A stretch of DNA of 7,473 bases from Candidatus Phaeomarinibacter sp. (GTDB taxonomy: Bacteria > Pseudomonadota > Alphaproteobacteria > CGMCC-115125), in contig JANQMQ010000686.1 in assembly GCA_028279995.1 (NCBI GenBank), positions 1-7,473 of the forward strand, read 5' to 3'. Shown here in pieces: positions 1 through 6,272 of the stretch. The notes under the pieces were generated by a model that saw only the letters and a program-made list of their open reading frames with translations, ran no database searches and was not told the DNA's origin. Each line of letters starts with the position of its first letter. The first letter of the stretch is position 1. A program made the translations under genes and the position numbers.

Positions 1-176
1 TTGGAGTCCCCACCCGCAACGCCGGCACCAATGTTAAGGACGATCTTGTCGACCTTCGGCACCTGCATCGGGTTCTTGTACCCAAACTCTTCAACAAGCT
101 TCTGACGGACGACATTCTCATACGTCGCGCGGGCGCGCGGGACGTAACTGTCCGTGGCTACAGCAGCATCAGCCAT
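1..176 (-). CDS. rplE: 50S ribosomal protein L5, N-terminal part (cut by window edge)
   Basis: L5 binds 5S rRNA and helps form the central protuberance of the large subunit, where it contacts P-site tRNA and the 30S head. I translated the 58 visible codons by hand. They begin [14 protein letters not shown] and continue with [22 protein letters not shown] (residues 29-50), in which [17 protein letters not shown] is the typical L5 opening. L5 is usually about 180 residues, so roughly one third is here and the rest lies beyond position 1. The ATG at 176 is chosen because AGGAG (186-190) lies 9 nt upstream and the L5 alignment starts close to it. The start overlaps the end of rplX by 8 nt, suggesting coupled translation. 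The poorly conserved first ten or so residues are usual for the family. Identity is secure; only the 3' end is unseen. Confidence 0.95.
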   Translation of the reverse strand, partial: MADAAVATDSYVPRARATYENVVRQKLVEEFGYKNPMQVPKVDKIVLNIGAGVAGGDS

Positions 177-492
177 CGATCACTTCTCCTGAGCGCTTCG
201 CCACGCGAACCTTGCGTCCGTCGTCAAGCGTCTTAAAGCCAACACGTGTTGCCGACCCATCCTTGGGGTCCTCAACAGCGATATTCGAAATGTGGATCGG
301 CGCTTCCTTGGCAATAATCCCGCCTTCGGCCTGTGGCGTCTGGCGCTGGTGGCGGCGAACAATGTTCACACCCTGAACAACGGCACGATTCTCGTCACGG
401 AGCACCTTGAGCACTTCGCCCTTCTTGCCCTTGTCCTTGCCGGTCGTCACCACGACCTTGTCGCCTTTGCGAATTTTCAGTTTCAAAGCCAT
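169..492 (-). CDS. rplX: 50S ribosomal protein L24
   Basis: L24 is an early assembly protein that binds the 5' region of 23S rRNA and sits near the exit of the peptide tunnel. The 107-residue product has an N-terminal KOW domain (about residues 6-35, [20 protein letters not shown]), followed by the conserved [12 protein letters not shown] segment (39-50) and [14 protein letters not shown] (57-70). Length matches the family (about 104 residues). The ATG at 492 lies 4 nt after the rplN stop. A strong GGAGG inside the end of rplN lies about 12 nt upstream, rather far, so re-initiation by ribosomes finishing rplN is likely. Its TGA stop lies inside the first codons of rplE (8-nt overlap). Nothing unusual in the protein. 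Confidence 0.98.
   Translation of the reverse strand: MALKLKIRKGDKVVVTTGKDKGKKGEVLKVLRDENRAVVQGVNIVRRHQRQTPQAEGGIIAKEAPIHISNIAVEDPKDGSATRVGFKTLDDGRKVRVAKRSGEVIDG
186..190 (-). promoter_or_regulatory. Shine-Dalgarno site of rplE
   Basis: AGGAG on the minus strand, 9 nt before the ATG at 176 and inside the last codons of rplX. It supports the chosen rplE start and hence the 8-nt overlap of rplE with rplX. Confidence 0.8.
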
Positions 493-496
493 GGCT

Positions 497-865
497 CTAA
501 AGCACCTCCGGTGCGAGCGAAACGATCTTCATCATGTTCTTGGCACGCAGTTCACGGGTAACCGGGCCAAAGATACGAGTGCCGATCGGCTCACCATTGT
601 TGTTCACCAGCACAGCCGCATTGCTGTCAAAACGGATTGCGCTTCCATCCGGACGACGAATTTCCTTCGCGGTGCGTACAATCACCGCCTTCATCACGTC
701 GCCCTTCTTCACACGGCCGCGCGGAATGGCTTCCTTGATGCTGACGACAATAGTGTCACCAACACTCGCATATTTGCGCTTAGAGCCACCCAGCACCTTG
801 ATGCACTGAACGCGACGGGCACCTGAGTTGTCCGCAACGTCCAAATTGGACTGCATCTGGATCAT
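497..865 (-). CDS. rplN: 50S ribosomal protein L14
   Basis: L14 lies on the subunit interface, contributes to bridges with 16S rRNA, and is the docking site of the silencing factor RsfS in other bacteria (family knowledge). The 122-residue product begins [17 protein letters not shown], and the family signature spans about residues 60-87 (AVIVRT, then [18 protein letters not shown]). It ends with [13 protein letters not shown] and a short tail. Length equals the usual 122-123. The ATG at 865 has AAGGA 8 nt upstream, so the start is well supported. It is the first gene of the classical spc operon and is preceded by a 73-nt spacer after rpsQ. A predicted hairpin directly abuts its Shine-Dalgarno site, a possible point of translational control (inference). 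Confidence 0.99.
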   Translation of the reverse strand: MIQMQSNLDVADNSGARRVQCIKVLGGSKRKYASVGDTIVVSIKEAIPRGRVKKGDVMKAVIVRTAKEIRRPDGSAIRFDSNAAVLVNNNGEPIGTRIFGPVTRELRAKNMMKIVSLAPEVL

Positions 866-938
866 TGTTTTATTCCTTCACGCTTACGCAAGCGCGCTTA
901 CGACCAAACTTAAACTCTCGAAACCGGAAGAAAGGCGC
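866..938 (-). other. rpsQ-rplN spacer at the S10/spc boundary
   Basis: This 73-nt non-coding stretch separates the S10 block from the spc block. It contains two full plus-strand copies of the octamer CGCTTACG (881-888, 895-902). A third (936-943) straddles the end of rpsQ. It also holds a short element GTTTCGAGAGTTTAAG (909-924, minus strand) that recurs with small changes upstream of rplP. I found no paired -35/-10 with good spacing on the minus strand and no stem followed by a U-run, so neither a promoter nor an intrinsic terminator can be called. Read-through from rpsQ into rplN is the simplest reading. Confidence 0.6.
874..896 (-). promoter_or_regulatory. Shine-Dalgarno of rplN with an abutting hairpin
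   Basis: AAGGA (874-878) lies 8 nt before the rplN ATG. Immediately upstream in the message an inverted repeat (879-896) can form a 7-bp stem, CGCGCTT / AAGCGTG, with loop GCGT and one G-U pair. There is no U-run, so it is not an intrinsic terminator. That it affects rplN translation is inference. Confidence 0.45.
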
Positions 939-1178
939 TTACGCTTCTTCTCCGGTGTAGATTTCCCAGCGCTTTGTCTTGGAAATCGGCACGCATTCAC
1001 GAATGCGAACCTTGTCACCTGTCTTGAAAGCGTTCTGCGCATCATGTGCGTGATACCGCTTTGTCCGACGGATGGTCTTCTTCATGACAGGGTCAGTAAA
1101 ACGGCGCTCAACGAGCACTGTGACCGTGTCTTTCATCTTGTCGCTCACCACGACGCCCTGGAGCACGCGCTTTGGCAT
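939..1178 (-). CDS. rpsQ: 30S ribosomal protein S17
   Basis: S17 is a primary assembly protein that binds 16S rRNA directly in the 30S body. The 79-residue product has the oligonucleotide-binding fold of the family. [19 protein letters not shown] opens the first strands, [10 protein letters not shown] lies at residues 37-46, and the signature [18 protein letters not shown] lies at about 54-71. Length is within the usual 78-90. The ATG at 1178 is preceded by AAGGA 8 nt upstream, and 22 nt separate it from the rpmC stop. It closes the classical S10 operon. Its TAA stop falls in the loop of an imperfect predicted hairpin (927-950). Nothing is odd in the protein. Confidence 0.98.
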   Translation of the reverse strand: MPKRVLQGVVVSDKMKDTVTVLVERRFTDPVMKKTIRRTKRYHAHDAQNAFKTGDKVRIRECVPISKTKRWEIYTGEEA

Positions 1179-1200
1179 CTTAGGTTCCTTCTAGTCCTGG

Positions 1201-1404
1201 TTAAGCGGAAGCGTCGGCTTTGCCGCGCTCGCCCTGGATGGTTTTGATCCGCGCAATCGTGCGGCGGATTTCGCGCAAACGCGCTGTGTTATCAAGCTGA
1301 CCCGTAGCACGCTGGAAGCGCATGTTGAATGCTTCCTTGCGCAGCTTCACGACTTCATCACTCATCTGGTCGGGCGTCATGTCCCGGACATCTGCAATCT
1401 TCAT
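1201..1404 (-). CDS. rpmC: 50S ribosomal protein L29
   Basis: L29 is a small helical protein beside the tunnel exit, next to L23, where nascent-chain factors dock. The 67-residue product shows the two-helix pattern of the family: [18 protein letters not shown] (helix 1 start), then [17 protein letters not shown] (21-37), then the signature [17 protein letters not shown] (39-55). E. coli L29 has 63 residues; the extra few are a polar C-terminal end. The ATG at 1404 is preceded by GAGGATAGGA, a good ribosome-binding region. The gene sits 24 nt after rplP and 22 nt before rpsQ, its standard place. Small size is normal for this family. Confidence 0.97.
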   Translation of the reverse strand: MKIADVRDMTPDQMSDEVVKLRKEAFNMRFQRATGQLDNTARLREIRRTIARIKTIQGERGKADASA

Positions 1405-1428
1405 CAGTCCTATCCTCTTTGCGCCCTG

Positions 1429-1845
1429 CTAGTGCTCGCCGACACGTGTGACCATGCGAACCTTCAGCGGCAGCTTGGCAGCACCAAGTTCCAGCGCTTC
1501 TTTCGCAACGTCGTGCGGCACACCGTCAATCTCAAACATCACGCGGCCAGGCTTCACCTTGGCCACCCAGTATTCCGGTGAGCCCTTACCCTTACCCATC
1601 CGGACTTCGGTCGGCTTCTTCGAAACCGGCACATCCGGGAAGATGCGAATCCACACACGGCCGGCACGCTTCATGTGACGCGTGATGGCCCGACGCGCGG
1701 CTTCAATCTGGCGCGCGGTCACACGCATCGGTTCCTGGGCCTTCAGGCCATGGGAGCCAAAATTCAAAGCAGTTCCGCCCTTGGCAACGCCATGGATGCG
1801 GCCCTTGTGGGCCTTGCGGAATTTTGTGCGCTTTGGCTGCAGCAT
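1429..1845 (-). CDS. rplP: 50S ribosomal protein L16
   Basis: L16 binds near the A site and central protuberance and organises 23S rRNA for aminoacyl-tRNA accommodation. The 138-residue product starts [16 protein letters not shown], one of the most conserved L16 openings. It continues with [20 protein letters not shown] (43-62), WIRIFPD (65-71) and the RMGKGKG motif (82-88). Arg82 matches the E. coli arginine (Arg81) that is hydroxylated there. The start at 1845 has GAGGA 7 nt upstream. A 49-nt spacer separates it from rpsC, the longest gap inside the S10 block, and holds a small inverted repeat and a repeated GTTTGAG word. Length is normal (E. coli 136). Confidence 0.99.
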   Translation of the reverse strand: MLQPKRTKFRKAHKGRIHGVAKGGTALNFGSHGLKAQEPMRVTARQIEAARRAITRHMKRAGRVWIRIFPDVPVSKKPTEVRMGKGKGSPEYWVAKVKPGRVMFEIDGVPHDVAKEALELGAAKLPLKVRMVTRVGEH

Positions 1846-1894
1846 CTCTAAGTCCTCAAACTCTCAAACAGTGTCGCTAACAAACGCGACCCTA
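1846..1894 (-). other. rpsC-rplP spacer with short repeats
   Basis: This is the longest non-coding gap within the S10 block. In message sense it carries GTCGC ... GCGAC (1873-1890), a perfect but short 5-bp inverted repeat around 8 nt. It also carries GTTTGAGAGTTTGAG (1855-1869), two GTTTGAG words one nucleotide apart that run into the rplP Shine-Dalgarno GAGGA (1853-1857). No promoter or terminator is recognisable. Confidence 0.5.
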
Positions 1895-2611
1895 TTAATC
1901 CCGACGGGGACGACGGTCGCCGCCACCAGGACGTCCACCTTCCTGAGCAGACAGGGCGCGCTTCTCGTGCGCCATCGGGTCATGCTCAAGGATTTCGCCC
2001 TTGAAGATCCAAACCTTGATGCCTGATGCACCATAGGCGGTGAACGCCGTAGACGTGGCGTAGTCAATGTCAGCACGCAGTGTGTGAAGCGGTACCCGGC
2101 CTTCGCGATACCATTCGACACGGGCGATTTCAGCACCACCAAGGCGACCACCACAGGTGATACGAATGCCCTCCGCGCCCATCCGCATCGCAGACTGCAC
2201 AGACCGCTTCATGGCGCGGCGGAATGCAACGCGACGCTCAAGCTGCTGAGCAATGGAATCTGCAACCAGCTGCGCATCAACTTCCGGCTTGCGCACCTCA
2301 ACGATATTCAGATGCACTTCACTGGATGTCATCGCCTGGATCTTGCGGCGCAGGGTTTCGATGTCCGCACCCTTCTTGCCGATGACAACACCCGGGCGGG
2401 CCGTGTGGATCGTCACACGGCACTTCTTGTGCGGACGCTCAATAACGACCTTCGAAATACCGGCCTGCTTCAGTTCCTTCATCAGGAACTCACGGATGCG
2501 CACATCCTCATGCAGCAGCTCGCCATATTCGCCACGGTTGGCATACCAGCGGGAATCCCACGTGCGGTTGACGCCAAGGCGCAGCCCGATTGGATTGACT
2601 TTATGTCCCAT
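1895..2611 (-). CDS. rpsC: 30S ribosomal protein S3
   Basis: S3 lies at the mRNA entry channel of the 30S head and takes part in the ribosomal helicase activity with S4 and S5. The 238-residue product starts [16 protein letters not shown]. The type II KH domain has its GxxG loop at residues 78-81 ([10 protein letters not shown]). The C-terminal S3 domain contains RRAMKR (131-136), with R131, R132 and K135 at the same positions as the E. coli helicase residues. It continues with [12 protein letters not shown] (153-164) and ends in a Gly/Arg-rich tail (225-238). The start codon overlaps the rplV stop by one base (TAATG), so translation is probably coupled; AGGGGA lies just upstream. E. coli S3 is 233 residues, so length is normal. 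Confidence 0.99.
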   Translation of the reverse strand: MGHKVNPIGLRLGVNRTWDSRWYANRGEYGELLHEDVRIREFLMKELKQAGISKVVIERPHKKCRVTIHTARPGVVIGKKGADIETLRRKIQAMTSSEVHLNIVEVRKPEVDAQLVADSIAQQLERRVAFRRAMKRSVQSAMRMGAEGIRITCGGRLGGAEIARVEWYREGRVPLHTLRADIDYATSTAFTAYGASGIKVWIFKGEILEHDPMAHEKRALSAQEGGRPGGGDRRPRRD

Positions 2612-3006
2612 TACGCAGCTTCCCCTGAAGTCTCGGCACCTTTTTCGCGCACAACAATCGTGATCTGGCTGAACGGCTTTTGAATCCGGCCGACCCGACC
2701 GCGGGCCCGCGGCTTCCAGCGCTTCATGACCAGGTTTTTGCCCACATAAGCCTCGGAGACGATGAGCTCATCGACATCCAGGTCATGGTTCTTTTCAGCG
2801 TTGGCAATAGCGCTTTCGAGAACCGCCTTCACCGACTTTGATATCCGCTTCGGTGAGAAGGTCAGATCGGCAATCGCGCGATCAACCTTCAGGCCGCGGA
2901 TAGATTGAGCAACCAGGTTCAGCTTGCGCGGGCTCGTACGCAGCATGCGACCAACCGCACGCGCCTCGTTTTCCGCCAGCTTCCGGGGTTTGGATGGCTT
3001 ACCCAT
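2611..3006 (-). CDS. rplV: 50S ribosomal protein L22
   Basis: L22 binds all 23S rRNA domains, and its long beta-hairpin forms the tunnel constriction together with L4. The 131-residue product contains [19 protein letters not shown] (15-33), [13 protein letters not shown] (62-74) and the hairpin region (about 88-112, [18 protein letters not shown]) leading to the final strand QITIVV. The MKR triplet (94-96), whose loss gives macrolide resistance in E. coli, is present. E. coli L22 has 110 residues. The extra length is about ten polar residues at the N-terminus and a short Gly/Glu tail at the C-terminus, a common pattern in alphaproteobacteria. The ATG at 3006 lies 2 nt after the rpsS stop, with GAGGA inside the end of rpsS. 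Confidence 0.98.
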   Translation of the reverse strand: MGKPSKPRKLAENEARAVGRMLRTSPRKLNLVAQSIRGLKVDRAIADLTFSPKRISKSVKAVLESAIANAEKNHDLDVDELIVSEAYVGKNLVMKRWKPRARGRVGRIQKPFSQITIVVREKGAETSGEAA

Positions 3007-3008
3007 CG

Positions 3009-3287
3009 TTACTTCCTCTTCGCCTTCTTGTCAGCCGTGTGGCCGTAGTAAGTCCGTGTCGGAGCGAACTCGCCAAACTTGTGGCCAACCATGTCTTCGG
3101 AGACTGAAACCGGCACATGCTTGTTGCCGTTGTAGACACCGAAATTGAGACCAACGAACTGCGGCAGGATTGTCGAGCGACGTGACCAGATCTTGATGAT
3201 CTCGTTACGGCCCGATGCACGAACAGCTTCGGCCTTCTTCAACAGATAGCCGTCAACAAACGGCCCTTTCCATACGGAGCGTGTCAT
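3009..3287 (-). CDS. rpsS: 30S ribosomal protein S19
   Basis: S19 pairs with S13 in the 30S head and contacts the A-site tRNA and the large subunit. The 92-residue product starts [20 protein letters not shown] and carries [13 protein letters not shown] (34-46). The family signature [20 protein letters not shown] lies at 53-72, followed by EFAPTR (73-78). It ends in a basic tail (KKAKRK). Length equals the E. coli protein. The ATG at 3287 follows the rplB stop by 11 nt, and AGGG across that stop codon is the best ribosome-binding match. It is the fifth gene after rpsJ, its standard place. Confidence 0.99.
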   Translation of the reverse strand: MTRSVWKGPFVDGYLLKKAEAVRASGRNEIIKIWSRRSTILPQFVGLNFGVYNGNKHVPVSVSEDMVGHKFGEFAPTRTYYGHTADKKAKRK

Positions 3288-3298
3288 TTACTTAGGCC

Positions 3299-4138
3299 CT
3301 ACCGCTTCTTCTTGCGCTGATGACGGCTGCGCACGATGTATTTGTCTGTGGACTTGTTGGAACGTGTCCGGCGCCCCTTCGTGGGCTTGCCCCACGGTGT
3401 CACCGGATGGCGGCCACCTGACGTACGTCCTTCACCACCACCATGGGGGTGATCGACCGGGTTCATGGCAACGCCACGAACCGTCGGACGGCGACCAAGC
3501 CAGCGGGACCGGCCCGCCTTACCAAGCTTGATGTTGGACTGATCCGGGTTGGATACAGCACCGACAGTTGCCATGCATTCGCCACGCACCAGACGCTGTT
3601 CACCCGAGCCAAGACGCAGAATGGCGTAGCCTTGATCACGGCCAACGAGCTGCACATAGGTACCGGCTGAGCGTGCAATCTGACCGCCCTTGCCTTCCTT
3701 CATTTCCACATTGTGGACGATGGTACCGATCGGCATGGACGACAGCGGCATGGCATTGCCCGGCTTCACGTCAACGCGGGCACCGGCGATAACCGTATCG
3801 CCCTCAGCCAGACGCTGCGGCGCCAGAATATATGACAGCTCACCATCTTCGTACTTGATCAGCGCAATGAAGGCTGTGCGGTTCGGGTCATACTCAAGAC
3901 GCTGAACCGTCGCCGGTACATCGAACTTACGACGCTTGAAGTCGATCATCCGATAGGTGCGCTTGTGGCCACCACCGGTCCGGTAGGACGTGGTGCGACC
4001 CTTGTTGTTGCGGCCACCGGACTTGGTCAGGCCCTGGGTCAAAGTCTTGACCGGCTTGCCTTTCCAGAGACCCGAGCGATCAACGGTCACCAGCTGACGC
4101 TGGCTCGGCGTGATCGGATTGTATTTCTTAAGTGCCAT
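3299..4138 (-). CDS. rplB: 50S ribosomal protein L2
   Basis: L2 is needed for subunit association and for peptidyl-transferase activity. The 279-residue product begins [17 protein letters not shown], has the RNA-binding core GGRNNKGR (41-48), then [17 protein letters not shown] (55-71) and [13 protein letters not shown] (82-94). The signature [14 protein letters not shown] lies at 225-238. His230 corresponds to E. coli His229, linked to activity near the catalytic centre. The tail is strongly basic ([10 protein letters not shown]). Length is close to E. coli (273). The ATG at 4138 has AGGA only 3-4 nt upstream and AAGGA about 13 nt upstream, so its ribosome-binding spacing is not ideal, but the protein alignment fixes this start. 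It lies 15 nt after rplW. Confidence 0.99.
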   Translation of the reverse strand: MALKKYNPITPSQRQLVTVDRSGLWKGKPVKTLTQGLTKSGGRNNKGRTTSYRTGGGHKRTYRMIDFKRRKFDVPATVQRLEYDPNRTAFIALIKYEDGELSYILAPQRLAEGDTVIAGARVDVKPGNAMPLSSMPIGTIVHNVEMKEGKGGQIARSAGTYVQLVGRDQGYAILRLGSGEQRLVRGECMATVGAVSNPDQSNIKLGKAGRSRWLGRRPTVRGVAMNPVDHPHGGGEGRTSGGRHPVTPWGKPTKGRRTRSNKSTDKYIVRSRHQRKKKR

Positions 4139-4153
4139 TTTCCTGCGTCGTCC

Positions 4154-4447
4154 TTAGAGGCCTGTGGTCACGTCAATAGAGTGACCATCGGCAAGCGTGA
4201 CGATTGCCTTCTTGATATCCGAGCGTTTGCCAAGCATGCCGCGGAACCGCTTCTGCTTGCCCTTGACCCTCAGAGTGTTGACTGCCTTGACCTGGACCTT
4301 GAACAAGGTCTCGACAGCTTCCTTCACCTGCGGCTTTGTCGCTTCGAGCGGAACGCGGAAAACCACCTGGTTGTTCTCACCTGCAAGGGTGGACTTTTCA
4401 GTGATCACCGGCGCCTGAAGGACGGTGTAGAGATCTTCAGCCTTCAT
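4154..4447 (-). CDS. rplW: 50S ribosomal protein L23
   Basis: L23 sits at the tunnel exit and is the docking site for trigger factor and the signal recognition particle. The 97-residue product has the typical opening [15 protein letters not shown] (6-20). Glu17 is equivalent to E. coli Glu18, which contacts trigger factor. It continues with [20 protein letters not shown] (25-44) and the C-terminal block [20 protein letters not shown]. Length is normal (E. coli 100). Its start overlaps the rplD stop (ATGA, 4 nt), and GGAGG inside the end of rplD lies 10 nt upstream, so translation is probably coupled to L4. The tunnel-exit loop appears intact. Confidence 0.98.
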   Translation of the reverse strand: MKAEDLYTVLQAPVITEKSTLAGENNQVVFRVPLEATKPQVKEAVETLFKVQVKAVNTLRVKGKQKRFRGMLGKRSDIKKAIVTLADGHSIDVTTGL

Positions 4448-5064
4448 GAGAACCGTGCCTCCAGAGCTTCAACAGCTGACTTGGTCAGCACCAGCGTGTC
4501 ACGGCGAAGCACGTCGTACACATTGATACCCTGAACCGGCAGCACGTCCGTGTGCGGAATATTGCGGGCCGCGAGCGCAAAGTTGTCATCAAGCTCAGCC
4601 CCATCAATGATGAGCGTGCTCGTGATGCCCAGCTTCGCAAAAGCGTCCTTCACAACTTTCGTCTTCGGCTCTGGAAGCTTGGCTTCATCAAGAACGATGA
4701 TGGAACCAGCCTGCGCCTTGGTCGAAAGAGCATGACGGAGAGCCAGCGCACGGACCTTCTTGGTCAGGCCATGAGCGTGATCACGCACAACCGGACCGAA
4801 GGCCTTGCCGCCGCCGCGGAACTGCGGAACCTTCTTGTTGCCATGACGCGCACCACCGGTGCCCTTCTGCTTGTACATCTTCTTGGTCGTACCGGCGATT
4901 TCGGAACGGCCTTTGGTCTTGTGAGTACCAGCACGGCGCTTGGCCAGCTGATAGGTCACCATGCGGTGGAGAATGTCGGTCCGCGGCTCAAGCGCGAACA
5001 CGTCATCCGGCAGTTCTACGCTGCCCGCCTTCTTGGCGTCGAGTGTCTGGACGTCCAGCTTCAT
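4444..5064 (-). CDS. rplD: 50S ribosomal protein L4
   Basis: L4 binds 23S rRNA, and its long internal loop reaches into the peptide tunnel opposite L22. In E. coli it also represses its own operon by acting on the S10 leader. The 206-residue product shows the extended loop at about residues 45-95 ([20 protein letters not shown], then TGGARHG, then [10 protein letters not shown]). Lys67 in KQKGTG matches E. coli Lys63, a macrolide-resistance site. The C-terminal half has [20 protein letters not shown] (151-170). Length is normal (E. coli 201). It starts 2 nt after the rplC stop and overlaps rplW by 4 nt. Its ribosome-binding match (AAGG about 13 nt upstream) is modest. Whether it regulates this operon cannot be read from the sequence. 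Confidence 0.98.
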   Translation of the reverse strand: MKLDVQTLDAKKAGSVELPDDVFALEPRTDILHRMVTYQLAKRRAGTHKTKGRSEIAGTTKKMYKQKGTGGARHGNKKVPQFRGGGKAFGPVVRDHAHGLTKKVRALALRHALSTKAQAGSIIVLDEAKLPEPKTKVVKDAFAKLGITSTLIIDGAELDDNFALAARNIPHTDVLPVQGINVYDVLRRDTLVLTKSAVEALEARFS

Positions 5065-5066
5065 GA

Positions 5067-5840
5067 CTATGCGTCGTCCTTGTTCTCAGCTTCGTCTGCG
5101 GCGACTTCCTCAGCCGGCGCTTCAGCAGCGGTTTCTTCTTCAGCAGGCTTTTCTTCCGACGCACCAGCCGTGCGGAAGGCACCCGGCATCGGCACACCGT
5201 CAGGAAGCGGCTTCTTGACAGCATCGGACAGCTGCACCCAGCCACCCTTGGAGCCAGGAATGGCGCCCTTCACCAGAATGAGACCGCGCTCCACATCCGT
5301 GGAAACGATTTCAAGGTTCTGGGTCGTCACCCGGGTCTGCCCCATGTGACCGGCCATCTTCTTGCCCTTGAACACCTTGCCCGGGTCCTGACACTGACCG
5401 GTCGAACCATGTGAACGGTGAGAGATGGACACACCGTGAGTTGCCCGAAGACCACCGAAATTGTGGCGCTTCATGCCACCGGCAAACCCCTTACCAATCG
5501 AGATGCCTGACGCATCAACGTATTGGCCAGCAACGAAGTGGTCAGCCTGAAGTTCGGCGCCCACATCGATGAGGTTGTCCGGTGTCACGCGGAACTCGAC
5601 CAGACGGCGGCGGGGTTCCACCGATGTCTTGGCAAAGTGGCCGCGCTCAGCACGGGTGAGATTCTTGACCTTGATGGAACCGGCACCGAGCTGAAGGGCT
5701 GTGTAGCCGTTCTTCTCTTCCGTGCGATGTCCAACAACCTGGCAACCGTCGAGCTTCAACACGGTAACGGGAATGTGCTTCCCCTCGTCCGTGAAGACCC
5801 GTGTCATGCCAACTTTTTGTGCGATCACGCCAGCGCGCAT
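5067..5840 (-). CDS. rplC: 50S ribosomal protein L3 with an acidic C-terminal tail
   Basis: L3 is an early 50S assembly protein whose loop approaches the peptidyl-transferase centre. I take the ATG at 5840, giving 257 residues starting [16 protein letters not shown]. An in-frame GTG nine bases upstream lies on the last base of the Shine-Dalgarno AAGGAG and cannot be the start, while the ATG has that site at 8 nt. The core includes [15 protein letters not shown] (116-130), [17 protein letters not shown] (133-149) and [16 protein letters not shown] (152-167). The GQCQ stretch (148-151) contains the region whose glutamine is methylated by PrmB in E. coli. After about residue 227 comes a roughly 30-residue Ala/Glu/Asp-rich tail absent from E. 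coli L3 (209 residues). The gene lies 28 nt after rpsJ and 2 nt before rplD. Confidence 0.98.
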   Translation of the reverse strand: MRAGVIAQKVGMTRVFTDEGKHIPVTVLKLDGCQVVGHRTEEKNGYTALQLGAGSIKVKNLTRAERGHFAKTSVEPRRRLVEFRVTPDNLIDVGAELQADHFVAGQYVDASGISIGKGFAGGMKRHNFGGLRATHGVSISHRSHGSTGQCQDPGKVFKGKKMAGHMGQTRVTTQNLEIVSTDVERGLILVKGAIPGSKGGWVQLSDAVKKPLPDGVPMPGAFRTAGASEEKPAEEETAAEAPAEEVAADEAENKDDA

Positions 5841-5848
5841 TTTTCGCA

Positions 5849-5854
5849 CTCCTT
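5849..5854 (-). promoter_or_regulatory. Shine-Dalgarno site that fixes the rplC start
   Basis: AAGGAG on the minus strand, 8 nt before the ATG at 5840. The upstream in-frame GTG (5847-5849) shares its first base with the end of this site, so it cannot be initiated from it. The longer reading MRKMRAGV is therefore rejected in favour of MRAGV. Confidence 0.85.
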
Positions 5855-5868
5855 GCTACTAATAAACC

Positions 5869-6177
5869 CTAGAGCTTGATTTCGACGTCAACACCAGCGG
5901 CGAGGTCGAGCTTCATCAGCGCGTCCACGGTCTGAGGTGTCGGGTCGACAATGTCGAGAAGACGCTTGTGCGTGCGGATCTCGAATTGTTCACGGCTCTT
6001 CTTATCGATGTGCGGACCACGAAGCACAGTGAACTTCTCGATCCGGTTCGGCAGCGGGATTGGCCCACGCACCGTTGCACCCGTCCGCTTCGCCGTATTG
6101 ACGATTTCCAGCGTCGATGTATCGAGAATCCGATGATCGAATGCCTTCAAACGAATGCGAATGTTCTGGTTCTGCAT
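5869..6177 (-). CDS. rpsJ: 30S ribosomal protein S10
   Basis: S10 is a 30S head protein that also serves as NusE in transcription antitermination complexes. I take the ATG at 6177, giving 102 residues starting [19 protein letters not shown]. The frame stays open to a TTG at 6237, with another ATG at 6216, but those 20 extra codons have no family counterpart, lack a ribosome-binding site and run through a hairpin. The protein shows [20 protein letters not shown] (38-57), the loop DKKSREQFE (58-66) and RTHKRLLDI (68-76). Length is typical (E. coli 103). The Shine-Dalgarno is weak: GGGA at 9 nt or AGG at 3 nt. It is the first gene of the S10 block, 105 nt after tuf. Confidence 0.98.
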   Translation of the reverse strand: MQNQNIRIRLKAFDHRILDTSTLEIVNTAKRTGATVRGPIPLPNRIEKFTVLRGPHIDKKSREQFEIRTHKRLLDIVDPTPQTVDALMKLDLAAGVDVEIKL

Positions 6178-6198
6178 GAACCTGTTTCCCGTATAGGC

Positions 6199-6214
6199 GA
6201 CCCGTTGCCGGGTC
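6199..6214 (-). promoter_or_regulatory. Hairpin with GCAA tetraloop upstream of rpsJ
   Basis: In the message the sequence GACCCG GCAA CGGGTC forms a perfect 6-bp stem closed by a GNRA-type loop, ending 21 nt before the rpsJ ATG. GNRA loops are stable and often take part in RNA tertiary contacts or protein binding (general knowledge). A role in control of S10 synthesis is inference. Confidence 0.5.
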
Positions 6215-6242
6215 ATTAGAAAGAACTTGGTCGTCAAAGCGA

Positions 6243-6272
6243 GGCGGGCGCGCCCTCAACGGCGCGCCCGCC
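6243..6272 (-). repeat. Perfect 12-bp GC-rich inverted repeat after tuf
   Basis: Arms GGCGGGCGCGCC (6243-6254) and GGCGCGCCCGCC (6261-6272) flank a 6-nt loop, 10 nt past the tuf stop. The transcript could form a very stable stem. In message sense the stem is followed by TCGCTTTGACG, with no real U-run, so it does not meet the usual intrinsic-terminator rule. It may be a weak or factor-assisted terminator, an mRNA 3'-end stabiliser for tuf, or a processing point between the str and S10 messages. Each arm also contains the self-complementary octamer GGCGCGCC. Confidence 0.7.

Noticed and set aside
1873..1890. Hairpin GTCGC...GCGAC in the rpsC-rplP spacer as a regulatory element
   Set aside because: A 5-bp stem with an 8-nt loop is weak and easily due to chance; noted only in the spacer description.
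2084..2683. Plus-strand open frame of 199 codons opposite rpsC and rplV
   Set aside because: Same reason: antisense to certain genes, no family resemblance, and overlapping another plus-strand frame in the same place.
3965..4534. Plus-strand open frame of 189 codons opposite rplB, rplW and rplD
   Set aside because: Antisense shadow across three real genes and their junctions, with no independent support.
4552..5349. Plus-strand open frame of 265 codons opposite rplD and rplC
   Set aside because: It is entirely antisense to two highly conserved ribosomal-protein genes. Its composition mirrors their codon bias, and it shows no recognisable family. It is a shadow frame.
6178..6237. N-terminal extension of rpsJ by 20 codons to a TTG or to an ATG at 6216
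   Set aside because: No ribosome-binding site for those starts, no counterpart in S10 proteins, and the extension runs through a perfect hairpin. The ATG at 6177 gives the standard 102-residue protein.
6191..6237. Possible S10 promoter: TTGACG (6232-6237) and CTATAC (6191-6196) on the minus strand
   Set aside because: The two boxes are 35 nt apart rather than about 17, and neither has a good partner at the right distance.
6243..6272. Intrinsic (Rho-independent) terminator after tuf
   Set aside because: The stem is excellent but is followed by TCGCTTTGACG rather than a U-run, so I report it as an inverted repeat and not as a terminator.
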